Notes under the pieces: model-generated
Databases searched by the model: none
What the model was told of the DNA's origin: nothing
Seen by the model: only the letters and a program-made list of their open reading frames with translations
Assembly (NCBI GenBank): GCA_030323885.1
Contig: CM059194.1
Span: 186,001 to 250,000, forward strand
Direction of reading: 5' to 3'
DNA: 64,000 bases
Source: Branchipolynoe longqiensis
Lineage: Eukaryota; Annelida; Polychaeta; Phyllodocida; Polynoidae
Program-made: the position numbers and the translations under genes
Shown here: positions 1-9,686 of the stretch, one piece after another
Position numbering within the stretch: position 1 is the stretch's first letter
Layout: every line of letters starts with the position of its first letter

Positions 1-3000
1 GACCCTCACAATGCTGAGCAAGACCCGGATCTGGCGGAGGTCAATGTGCTGGCAACGGATCTGTTCGTCGGTGCCGTCGACCACGATGCTGGTCAGGATG
101 CCGAGCTGTGGCATGCAATCGTTCGGGTGAACGGTTGTCCAGTCAAGTTCAAGCTCGACACCGGTTCGGAGGCGAACATGCTGCCGAGGTACGTGTTCGA
201 CAGAGTTGCTCCGGGGCGGTTGACGAACATTAGGTGTTCATTGGTGATGTTCTCCGGTCACCGGATCACTCCTGACGGGGAGGCACTGCTGGACATCAAC
301 GACAGAGTGCTCAAGTTCCAAGTGGTACCGGATTGTCAGCCTATTTTGGGCAAGCAGGCTTGTGTGACGTTGAACCTGCTGGTGCGGGTGGATGAGGTGC
401 ACTGCACTGTGCCGACGAACATGTCCAAGCCGACGAACAGTTCCAGCGCTCAGGCGGAGAAGCTGGTAAGCGAATACAAAGATGTGTTTCGGGGTTTGGG
501 GTTGATCAAAGCAAATGCTATCATTCATGTCGATAAATCTGTTCAACCTATCATTGATCCGCCTAGACGGATTCCATTTGCCATTCAGAATAAGGTACGT
601 AGTGAGCTTGATCGCATGGTTGAGTTAGGTGTCATAGTTGAACAGGATGAACCTACCGAGTGGGTCAATTCTATAACTATCGTAAAAAAAAAAAAAAAGA
701 TTAGGATTTGTCTGGATCCGACTAAGTTGAACAAAGCGATAAAGAGAGGGCCTTTCCCTACCAAAACTATTGATGAAATTATTGCTAAAATGGCAGATGC
801 AAAGTATTTTTCAGTTTTGGATGCAAAGACAGGATATTGGCAAATAGAATTAGATGACGAAAGTTCACGTTTGTGCACATTCAATACTCCGTGGGGCCGG
901 TACGGGTACACACGCTTGCCTTTTGGCATCAAAACAGCCGGTGACATTTTTATTCAGGAGACGCACCGTGTCATGGGCGATATACCCGGTATCGGGATAG
1001 TCACGGACGATATTTTGGTATATGGGTCAACGGTTGAAGAGCACAACGAGCGGCTCCGAGCCGTTTTGGACCGAGCTAGGTCGGTTAATCTGAAATTAAA
1101 CGATGCTAAATCTTTGTTATGTAAAACTACTGTGAAGTATGTAGGTCATCAACTTACCCAGCAGGGTGTGAAGCCTGATCCAGACAGAATACAAGCAATA
1201 GTTGACATGCCAGAGCCGTGTGACAAGCAAGAGTCCAAAGGTTCCTGGGCATGGTTGGATATGTACACAAGTTTATACCCAACATGTCCGAGATAGCCAA
1301 ACCACTACGCACGTTCCTAGCTAAGGACGTGGCATGGCACTGGCAAGCCGAACAGCAGGGCGCGTTTGATAAATTGAAGGAGAAGTTAAGAACTGCTCCT
1401 GTGTTAGCATATTACAATGTTAAGAAACCTATTGTGATTCAGGTAGATGCTTGTCAGTCAGATTTGGGTGCCATGTTGATGCAAGATGATAAACCAATCG
1501 CACTCGCATCTCGTGCGCTTAACTCAGCACAGTGTGGTTATGCCACTATAGAGAAAGAAATGCTCACCATATGTTTCGGATGCCAAAGGTTTCATGAGTA
1601 TATCTTTGGCAAAGAAGTTCAAATTCAGACGGACCACAAACCGTTGGTGGCGATAATGCAGAAACCAATACATAAACTTTCGGCTAAAATGCAGAGGATG
1701 CGGATGCGATTGCAAAATTACAATATTCAGTTATGTCACGTGAAGGGTTCTTTGATGTTTTTTGCAGACACGTTGTCCAGAGCGCATAGCGTCAAAGTAG
1801 GTCAGGATAGCCTGTTTGATGACACGTTCTGCGTTGCCGCAGTGGACATGCAGTCGTCGAGTCTGTTGAGTAAGATTATGCAGGAGTATGAGAAGGATGT
1901 ATCCATGTCCATGTTGATCTCACACATTGAAGATGGGTGGGATACTACACGCATACAGACACCGCCGTGTCTGAGACAGTACATCCCATACAAACACAAG
2001 TTAACGATAGAAAATAATCTTGTAATGAACGGCAATCGGGTGGTGGTGCCTCCGGGTCTTCGTGGTGAAATGATAGAGGCATTGCATGAGACACACTTAG
2101 GTGTGACGAAGTCCAAGCAGTTGGCACGTGACTGTATGTTTTGGCCGAATATGAACAAGCAAATTGAGGATAAGGTCAGTCGGTGTGACACTTGCCAGAA
2201 TAACCGGAAAAATTTGCATAGCGAGCCGTTGATAAATCACCCGATCGCCTGTCAACCTTATGAAAAAGTTGGTGCTGATTTGTTTGAGTTAAATCATAAG
2301 AATTACCTGATAACTGTAGATTACTACACCAAGTATCCTGAGGTGACGCTGTTGGGCGATACGTCGTGTGTCACGGTTATTGAAGCATTGAAGGATAATT
2401 TTGCAAGACACGGTATTCCTAGTAAGTTCATTTCGGACAACGGTCCACAGTTCAAGAGCCATGAATATAGGGAGTTTGCGCTACACTATGGGTTTAAGGC
2501 CGTGTATTCCAGTCCACAGTATCCTCGTAGCAATGGGCAGGTAGAACGGTTTGTGCAGACAGTCAAGGACATATTGAAGAAGTGCGAGAAAACTGGGTCT
2601 GATTTTCAGTTAGCTTTGTTAAATTATCGGAATACTCCGTTGCCCGTCCTAAATGCATCTCCGGCTCTGCTGCTCATGAGCAGGAGGTTGAGGGGCAGGT
2701 TGCCTATGGCGGAGGATATTTTGGTGCCCGAAACGCAAAATCCGAAGAGAAGCCAGACAGCTAAACGACAGCGTAGTCAGAAAGCGTTTCATGACCGGAA
2801 GTGTGGTAAGCCGCACAAGCCTATGAAAGTCGGGGATAATATAATGTACAAGAATCATGCTGGGTAATATGTTGTATCGTAACCGGGTGCAGATTATCAA
2901 GGCGCCTGTGGGGGGGCGGCCTGAGCTGGTCGGGCAGACGCAAACTGGGACAGCGTCAGTGCCGATTGTAAACAGTGCGGCTAATCTAAGTAGGTCAGGT

Positions 3001-3036
3001 CGGCTGATAAGGCCGGCGAGCAGGCTAGACCTGTAG
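1..3036 (+). pseudogene. Ty3/gypsy pol: protease, RT, RNase H, integrase (frameshifted)
   Basis: The first open stretch (1-1296) has the aspartic protease motif KLDTGSEANMLP and RT blocks including SVLDAKTGYWQI, RLPFGIKTA and the catalytic VTDDILVYG. Near 1225-1250 the frame breaks; the RT thumb, RNase H (QVDACQSDLGAML, TDHKPLV) and integrase (HLGVTKSKQLARD, CDTCQ, SDNGPQF, PRSNGQVE) continue in a second frame to 2867. The frame then stops at NHAG, and a residual C-terminal tail (2869-3036, RLIRPASRLDL) resumes after an apparent deletion of part of the C-terminal domain. A run of 15 A (684-698) lies in the RT between the VNS and RICLDP motifs, where the sister element codes KPNK, and suggests slippage or sequencing error. 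Assignment to Ty3/gypsy is firm; the copy is inactive as read. Confidence 0.88.
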
Positions 3037-3287
3037 GAGGTCAGTGTAGATTGAGTGGGTAACATGTGCATGTAGGAGTAAGTTTGGTTTCAGCTATTTA
3101 TCATTTTTGTTATTATGATGTATATGGACACTGTATGACGTCAGGCATTATGGCCGGTCAGTGAGAACTTACGTGCGTGGAGCATTCAGACATTTGCAGG
3201 GATGCATATAGTTTATTGTATATTGTGTGTCATCATGGTTATTTTGAAACATTTTGTTTTTGTTTCAGAAATACTTTGAGGGGGGGA

Positions 3288-3906
3288 TGTGATATATGCG
3301 TAATAGACGTACAGGTGTGTGGTTAATATATGTTAACGAGATGCAGAGGTTGAGACAAAGGGATATGCAAATGAGATGACGTCATGGAAAGTTTAGCTGG
3401 CGGGTCAAGCGTGCCCTAGGCCGTGAATAAACCATTCAGTATCCAGAAGTCAAAGTGTTCAGACGTTGTACTTTCACAAGGTTAATTAGCTGTAAACGAG
3501 TGTTCATTAAGAGCTTGAAACAAGATGATAAAGTCATGTCAATAACTGATAAATGTTGAACGGACATTGCTATGCCGATATTTGCTGATTCGGTGTGATG
3601 ATAATTTAGACTTAGACATCCTCAGGTGTGTTAAGTTTTTTGTTGTTGTTTGTTTTGTGTTGTGTGCGTGTTTCTTTACCTTGTCTCTTGAAACATTGTT
3701 TATCCCATTGCGTTACGCTGATCATGACGTTAGCTGACATAAAACGAGGATGCATGATGTAAATAACTTTTGTTTATTGAAAGGAAGATATGACATACGT
3801 AGGTGGGCAGACCCGGCCAGGAACCGGGTTGGTCACGTGAGCTGAATAAACAGTCAGTCGATATACAGAACTCATGGCGTTCGGGTCATTACTACACAAC
3901 ACTACA
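3288..3906 (+). repeat. 3' LTR of Ty3/gypsy no. 1
   Basis: The tract GAGGGGGGGA just upstream is a typical polypurine tract, followed by TGTGATATATG as the LTR start. AATAAA signals occur in the segments around 3426 and 3845. The right end is placed at ACTACA (3901-3906) by the TG..CA rule; without the 5' LTR in view the end is uncertain by tens of bases. Confidence 0.6.
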
Positions 3907-3937
3907 CTGGAAGTAGCCTCGTTCTCACGAAATTAGG

Positions 3938-4200
3938 TCATGCCCATATATGGCCAAACCGTGGCATCGTGTATTCTCGATGTCGGACATCCGGGCACTT
4001 ATTGCGTTCACAATGCGCGAAGGGTAAAACAAATGCCACTCTCATAGATAGGTACCCCAGAATCCGCCGGGGGCGCCACTGTCGCCAGACCATAAAACTA
4101 GTACAACTTCTTGCGACCTCCTGAACGGCAGTCATGTCGGAAAACGGCACCACACATGAAGCACATGCACACTGCATACATTGCTACATCCGTTTTTGAA
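3938..4200 (-). other. Possible decayed cysteine-rich coding fragment
   Basis: On the minus strand the translation has a C-x2-C pair (CFMCGAVFRHDC) followed by a basic stretch (RSGGRKKLY). After a stop codon, a second plausible protein-like stretch follows (FYGLATVAPPADSGVP). This looks like a degraded zinc-binding domain of a transposon or host paralogue. I do not recognise the family and there is no intact frame. Confidence 0.25.
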
Positions 4201-4207
4201 GCACCAA

Positions 4208-4625
4208 AGACTAAGCTGCACTGCAAAGGGGCATGTGAAATGTCACGGCCCACCAGAGGGATGGCCAATGGAAGGTAATCATGCCAAGAATAGCCAGATA
4301 ACACACCACACAGCTACGTACAAGCCTATGATATGTAAATAGGAGTAGGCTAGTCTAGTAATAAGAGTAGAACAAAATAAAATACATATATGCCAAGAAA
4401 ATCCAAAAAAAATAACATAGGCTACTAACCATACCAACCAATTATCTATCTGCTACTTGAATGCAGGCAATCAAATAACTTATCAGCAGCTGCTGTGTGG
4501 TAAGATAACACCAACACTACAACTGGCCAGCATTGAAAACAAGCCTGGGTACCCGGGCTTATATGCTATGGACAGTATAAATAACGCCTCAATATAAAAA
4601 AATATAAAAATAAATAAAAAAGAAA
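4208..4625 (+). mobile_element. 3' end fragment of a CR1-like LINE
   Basis: This segment matches, in opposite orientation, the 3' UTR of the LINE at 39940-41200. Shared stretches include the region around CTAAGCTGCAC, CATATCATAGGCTTGTAC (reverse complement), and the common ending GCCTCAAT followed by an A-rich tail. It is a 5'-truncated copy with only non-coding sequence. Confidence 0.7.
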
Positions 4626-5200
4626 GAAAGTACAGATAGAGACTATTTTCAGTGTTGTACGACATTTGAAAGGCATTTTACTAAGCCATTCAAGTCTTCA
4701 AATGCAGAAATCAGAGGTAAAATTGACAGGAATGTCCATGTTAACTATTAGAATGTGAAAATTTAGTATTTTTTCTTCCTAAAAATGGTCATACAATGAC
4801 TACAACTGGAATCGCAAGTCTAGAATCTGGCAGCCAAAAGTTGGTGTCAGGCAGTTATGACTGGATTCTCTAGGTCAGAATGTTATGTTTGGGGTGAGTG
4901 AGTCATCACACAGCCTATTATGCACCATCACACAGCCTATTATGCACTATCACAGCTCACGGTGCCCATGATGCGCGAGTAAACACATGCGCTCTCAGCT
5001 AGAGTAAACAAACGGCAACATAAATGTCTCAGACTTTAAAAAACGGATAAACACTGCTCAGGGAGGAACATTGGAAGTAAGAGAAGATAAGGATATCAGT
5101 TTCAGGACTAATCTGGGATGAAAAGCATTGGATATCACTTAATGAGCTGGTGTTGTTGTTGGGTGAGTGAGTGATAATACCAGTAGATTGTGAGAGTGAC
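4626..5200. other. AT-rich spacer without recognisable gene
   Basis: No coding signal was seen. It contains short direct repeats (CACAGCCTATTATGCAC twice near 4913-4950) and, at 4968-5020, a block (GCGAGTAAACACATGCG and flanks) that recurs on the far side of the following satellite at about 5825-5870. The satellite is therefore bracketed by copies of one sequence. Confidence 0.5.
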
Positions 5201-5214
5201 TATAGGCTACAGCC

Positions 5215-5815
5215 AAACATCTGAATGTTACATACTGAGTGTTACATACCGAATGTCACACACCGAGTGTCACATATTGAGTGCCACATACCGATTGTCG
5301 GATACTGAGTGTCACATACTGAGTGTCACATAACTGGTGTCACATACTGGGTGGCACATACCGAGTGTCAAATACTGAGTGTCACGTACCGATTGTCGGA
5401 TACTGAGTGTCAAATCCGAGTGTCACATGGTGGGTGTCAGATACTGAGTGATACTTACTGAGTGTCAGATGCCGATTGTCAGATACTGAGTGTCACATTA
5501 CCAGGTCCAGTTACTGAGTGTCACATTACCAATGGCAAACATCTGAGTGTTACATACTGGGTATAACATACCGAGTGTCACATACCGAGTGTCATATATT
5601 GAGTGCAACATACCGATTGTCGGATACTGAGTGTCACATACTGAGTGTCACATAACAGGTGTCACATACTGAATGCCACATACCGAGTGCCACATAATGA
5701 TTGTCAGATACTGAGTGTCACATCCGACTGTCACATAATGGGTGTCGGATACTGAGTGATACACACTGACTGTCAGTGCCGATTGTCAGATACTGAGTGT
5801 CACATTACCAATGGC
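5215..5815 (+). repeat. 14-16 bp minisatellite with ~320-bp higher-order duplication
   Basis: A degenerate unit close to ACTGAGTGTCACAT is repeated about 40 times with alternating ACCGATTGTCGGAT variants. The block starting at 5218 (AACATCTGAATGTTACATAC) recurs in the same variant order from about 5538, giving a higher-order repeat near 320 bp. It lies about 200 bp upstream of the NADAR-containing ORF. Confidence 0.85.
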
Positions 5816-6021
5816 ATCGGGAATGACGCACGAGTAAACACGTGCGTTATCAGCTGGAGTAAAGAAATGGTTGATGTTGTGTCTGTGACTGTGTGTGGCC
5901 AACGGCAAGGAAATTGAACTTTGAACCAACAGCAGCAAATCTGAGTTGGGACTGACTCAAGTGAAGGTATTGGGCACCCAATATCATTGTCATTCACTCA
6001 TAGATCACGATCCATCTCAGC

Positions 6022-7401
6022 ATGTCGCAGAGGCAGCAGATTGACACGGCCAGGACGCGTGAGAAGGCAGGATCACTGTCACAGTCGGAGGTGGCACAAC
6101 CCTGCACAACTTCGCCAGCCCGGATTAATACTGCCAAAAATGTGGACTACTCAAGTACCAATGATGCCAATGATTCTATGCTGGCCCAAATGTTGGCCAG
6201 GATGGATCAACTTGATGCCAGTATGGAAGTCAAACTATTGAATGTAGTGCATGTGGTTGATGATATACGTGACAGGGCCGCTGCTGACATGAGCAGATTG
6301 ACGGCCCTCCCAGAAACTAGCCATCAGGAACAGCAGGCTGACAGACGATCCCTGTTGTTTGCTAGGCAGAGCCTGATGGTTGCTCGAGAATCAAACAAGC
6401 GGTTGGAGCACCAGATCAATGAGCTGGAGAACCAATCTAAGTTGGGTAATATCAAGATAGATGGTAAGCCGGAACAGGGTGCAGAAAATCTACACCAATA
6501 TGTATATGATCTGGCTGCACATCTCGTTCCTGCAATGGCCCTTGAACGTCCGGCAATATTGTCAGTGTATAGGATCGGGAAACTGAGGTTGGGGGCCCCT
6601 GGGGTGCACCGACTGCGGATTCCCGGCCGTCCTTGCCCAATTGTGATTGCTTTCAAAAATGCAAATGAAAGAAATGCCTTTTATTTTGCACGTTCTAAGC
6701 TTAAAAATAGTGAGCTGTATAAAGGTATCTACCTGAGTGACGATGTCACCCAACTGACCTGGAGAATGAGAGATGAATGTAGGTCGGTTGCGGCACTCGC
6801 CAGGTCAGCTGGTGCAGAGGTGCGGGTGCATGGAGATGGTGTCATCATTGATGGGCATAAATATAAGCATATTGAGCTCAACTCCCTTCCACCCCACTTC
6901 TCACTGGCTAAGGCAAAAACAATTAATCGGGATGGAGAGATTTATTTCCATTCAGAACACTCCTACCTATCCAATTTTGCCCAGTCTCCTATTTTACATG
7001 AAGGGGTTGCATACCCAACAGCAGAACATATGTTTCAGGCAATCAAGTGCAAAATGGCTGATGACAGAGACCGGGTTGAACAGATTGCCCTGGTGTCAAC
7101 AGCTTTGGAGGCCAAGCGCATAGCAGACCAGCTCACGGAGTCACCGGAGTGGCGTGCTAAACGTGATGAAATGCTTGCATTGGTTGTAAACAAGAAATTT
7201 GATCAGAATCCACACATGGCAGGGTATTTGATTGAGACGGGAGACATGCCATTAAATGAGGCCACTTCCAATTCATACTACGGGATCGGAGCTACGCTAC
7301 ATAGTCGTGAGGTACGGGATAAATCATACAAGGGACTTAACAAGCTGGGTATGGCATTGGCTGTTGAGCGCAAAAGTCTTAAGAGTCTCCTGTCAGTCTG
7401 A
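6022..7401 (+). CDS. LINE ORF1-like protein fused to a C-terminal NADAR (YbiA-like) domain
   Basis: This is an intact 459-residue ORF. Residues about 50-142 are polar with a probable coiled coil (ESNKRLEHQINELENQ). Residues 143-300 (starting NIKIDGKPEQ; with VYRIGK and RPCPIVIAFKN) resemble the RRM plus C-terminal domain layout of L1-type ORF1 proteins, which bind nucleic acid. Residues 305-457 match the NADAR/YbiA family: YLSNFAQSPI, YPTAEHMFQAIK (Glu335), WRAKRDEM, KKFDQNP, LIETGD and NSYYGIG (417-423, where the family usually has D-x-x-W-G-x-G). Known NADAR proteins bind or hydrolyse ADP-ribose adducts, including ADP-ribosylated guanine. The ATG at 6022 is the first in this frame; the ORF starting at 5987 is a different frame. 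A decayed LINE EN-RT ORF lies 2.3 kb downstream on the same strand and may be its ORF2. A domesticated single-exon host gene is the alternative. Confidence 0.85.
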   Translation: MSQRQQIDTARTREKAGSLSQSEVAQPCTTSPARINTAKNVDYSSTNDANDSMLAQMLARMDQLDASMEVKLLNVVHVVDDIRDRAAADMSRLTALPETSHQEQQADRRSLLFARQSLMVARESNKRLEHQINELENQSKLGNIKIDGKPEQGAENLHQYVYDLAAHLVPAMALERPAILSVYRIGKLRLGAPGVHRLRIPGRPCPIVIAFKNANERNAFYFARSKLKNSELYKGIYLSDDVTQLTWRMRDECRSVAALARSAGAEVRVHGDGVIIDGHKYKHIELNSLPPHFSLAKAKTINRDGEIYFHSEHSYLSNFAQSPILHEGVAYPTAEHMFQAIKCKMADDRDRVEQIALVSTALEAKRIADQLTESPEWRAKRDEMLALVVNKKFDQNPHMAGYLIETGDMPLNEATSNSYYGIGATLHSREVRDKSYKGLNKLGMALAVERKSLKSLLSV

Positions 7402-7639
7402 AAACTGATCCAATATATGCTGACTTACTCTGGAACTACACCCCAATCTGACTCCTAGATTGACTGTTTTGGCAGAACATGTTCTCCCATATCCTCTTGT
7501 GTTTTCAAGATGATACTAGTAAAGTTCAGAGGCACTAAGCAAAGCTGAGACACCATGTTGGGCTATGACAGTACAGCAGCATGAGTATGTGATGCCAGTA
7601 TCATGTGTGCTTTTTGTGCTTCAGACAGCGAAGGAAGAC
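7402..7639 (+). other. Spacer between the NADAR ORF and the 140-bp array
   Basis: No gene or clear repeat was seen. No canonical AATAAA is obvious directly after the stop codon, so the 3' end of the transcript is not defined by sequence. Confidence 0.4.
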
Positions 7640-9115
7640 AATGGTGTTCATGACTATGAGCATAGATTTACCTACTCTTGCCTTAGACACATACTGCCTA
7701 GGCCGTCCTGATCTTTCGCTGTGTTCTGGCTTCCTTGTTGACTGTTCCTTGTATGACTGTGAGTGTGGGTGTATTTCTTTGAGCTTAGGTGTTCAAGATT
7801 ATACGACTAGAACCCACCTAGGCCTTAGGCACATATTACTTGTGCCATCCTGACCTTCTTGATGGTTCCTTGTGTAACTATGGATATATGTGTATCCCAT
7901 TAAGTGTTCATGGTTATGAATATGAGCATAGGCTTGCCTGGTCAGGCGTTGGAAGTTCACTGCATTCAGCATCCTGAACGTAGACTGTATTGGCTTCCTT
8001 GTCAACTATGAGTGTAGGTGTACCCCTTTGGGTTTAGCTCTTCATCCTAATATTGGACTACATACTAGCTTCATTATCAACTGTTCATATCAAATTGTTC
8101 ATGATTACGTATATGGGCTTATCTAGTCCTGCCTTAGACACATACTGTCTATGCCACCCTGATCTTGCACTGTGTTTTGACTTCCTTGTCAACTGTTCTT
8201 TGTGTAATTGAATGTGGGTATATTCCTTGAGCTTGGGTGTTCATGATTATAAGAATAGGCCTACCTAGTCCTGCCTTAGGCACATATTGCTTATGCTGTC
8301 CTGACCTTAGACTGGGTTCTTGCTTGCTTCCCAATGGTTCCTTGTATAACCATGAATGTATATGTATCACATTATATGTTCATGGCTGTGAGCATTGGCT
8401 TACGGAGTCCTACCTTAGAAACACTGCATATACCATACTAATCTTAGACTATGTGTTAGCTTCCTTGTCAACTGTTCCTCGTATAACTATGAATGTAGGT
8501 GTATCACTTTAAGTTTAAGTATTCATTATTATTGGTATGGGCTTAGCTATTCCTGCCTTAGAAACACACTGCATATACCATCCTGGTCTTGGATTATATG
8601 TTAGCTCGCTGGAATACTGTTCCTTGTATAACTATGAATATAGGTCCATCCCTTTGAGCTTAGGTGCTCATGATGATAAGAATAGGCCTACCTAGTCCTG
8701 CCTTAGGCACATATTACTTATGCCGTCCCGACCTTAGACTACATTCTCATGATTGTTGCCAATGGTCCCTTGTAAAACTCTGGGTATCCCATTAAATGTC
8801 CAGTGTTCATGGTTATGAGCATAGGTCTACCTAGTCCTGCATTGGAGATTCACTGCATACTCTGCCCTGAACTTAGACTGTATTGGTTTCCTTATCAACT
8901 GTTCCTCGTATAACTATGAGAGTAGGTGTACCCCTTTAAGTTGAAGTATTCATGATTTTGTAGACTACCTAGTCCTGCCTCAGAAACACTCCATATACTA
9001 TCCCGATATTGGACTACATACTAGCTTCCTTATCAACTGTGTTCATATCAAAGTGTTCATGATTATGTGTATGGGCTTACCTAGTCCTGCCTTAGACAGA
9101 TACTGCCTGTGTCAT
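7640..9115 (+). repeat. Degenerate satellite array, ~140-bp period, about 11 units
   Basis: Each unit contains a recognisable core such as TACCTAGTCCTGCCTTAG followed by ACACATACTGC and then a segment with CTTCCTTGTCAACTGTTCCT. Cores occur at about 7660, 7810, 7930, 8115, 8265, 8395, 8545, 8685, 8825, 8965 and 9075, with spacings of about 110-190 bp. Units are strongly diverged. The array separates the NADAR ORF from the LINE EN-RT sequence and has no coding capacity. Confidence 0.85.
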
Positions 9116-9686
9116 ATTTTTGATAGTTGTTTTGTGTGTGATGTGGTTGGGGTTTATGTGTATGTGTATAGATGCCCAGTTAGTCCATCACTAAACTTGT
9201 TATAGCTCCATATTGTTTCCCTTCCATCTCTCCTCTAGCACCTCATAAAAGTTAGGGCATTGAAATCAACTAATCCATGGATTTATAACCCAGGCAGTAC
9301 CTTACACTAAATTGCATGACATATAGTTGACACCCTGCTACCCATTGCAATCTTCTTGCTAACCAATACCCAGAACCTACAGAGACACGTGATAATATCC
9401 AAACTGAATACTCTAGCTAACCCCTCTAAAATCATAAGAGGGCAAATACTGGTGCCAAAGTCATCTAGGCATATATCAGCTTAAATAAGCTATTTATCTT
9501 CACAGAAACATTTTTGAAGATTTTATTTGTGTTCTTTTTTGTGTGTTAAAATTTTATCTTTTTAAATAGATATATATATAGATTGTTTTATTATTTTGTT
9601 CTTATAACTTTTAAAGGTTAATAGAATGACTGGGACAATGCGGGGGGGGGACCTGGGTACCGGGGGACAGTGTGCAGAGGATATGA
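9116..9686 (+). other. AT-rich spacer upstream of LINE ORF2
   Basis: This stretch has no gene. It ends in poly-T/AT runs (9500-9600) followed by an abrupt change to GC-rich sequence with a G8 run at about 9641, which may be the left edge of the LINE copy or the ORF1-ORF2 linker. Confidence 0.4.

Larger units (their letters stand above)
1..3906 (+). mobile_element. Ty3/gypsy LTR retrotransposon no. 1 (5' part outside window)
   Basis: The reading frame is already open at base 1 and encodes protease, reverse transcriptase, RNase H and integrase in the usual Ty3/gypsy order. A polypurine tract (3279-3287) and a TG-starting LTR follow. Gag, the 5' LTR and the primer binding site must lie to the left of the window. 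Its pol is recognisably the same kind as that of the minus-strand element at 13486-18038: both have a protease D-T-G and an RT active site V-T-D-D. The LTR here is about 620 bp against about 150-168 bp there, so they are different families. The copy is broken by one frameshift and a C-terminal deletion, so it is not autonomous. Confidence 0.9.

Noticed and set aside
585..947. Minus-strand 120-codon ORF
   Set aside because: Shadow of the gypsy no. 1 RT on the opposite strand.
3288..3906. Two short LTRs instead of one
   Set aside because: Both halves contain a GAATAAAC signal, but no second polypurine tract or TG..CA pair defines separate LTRs.
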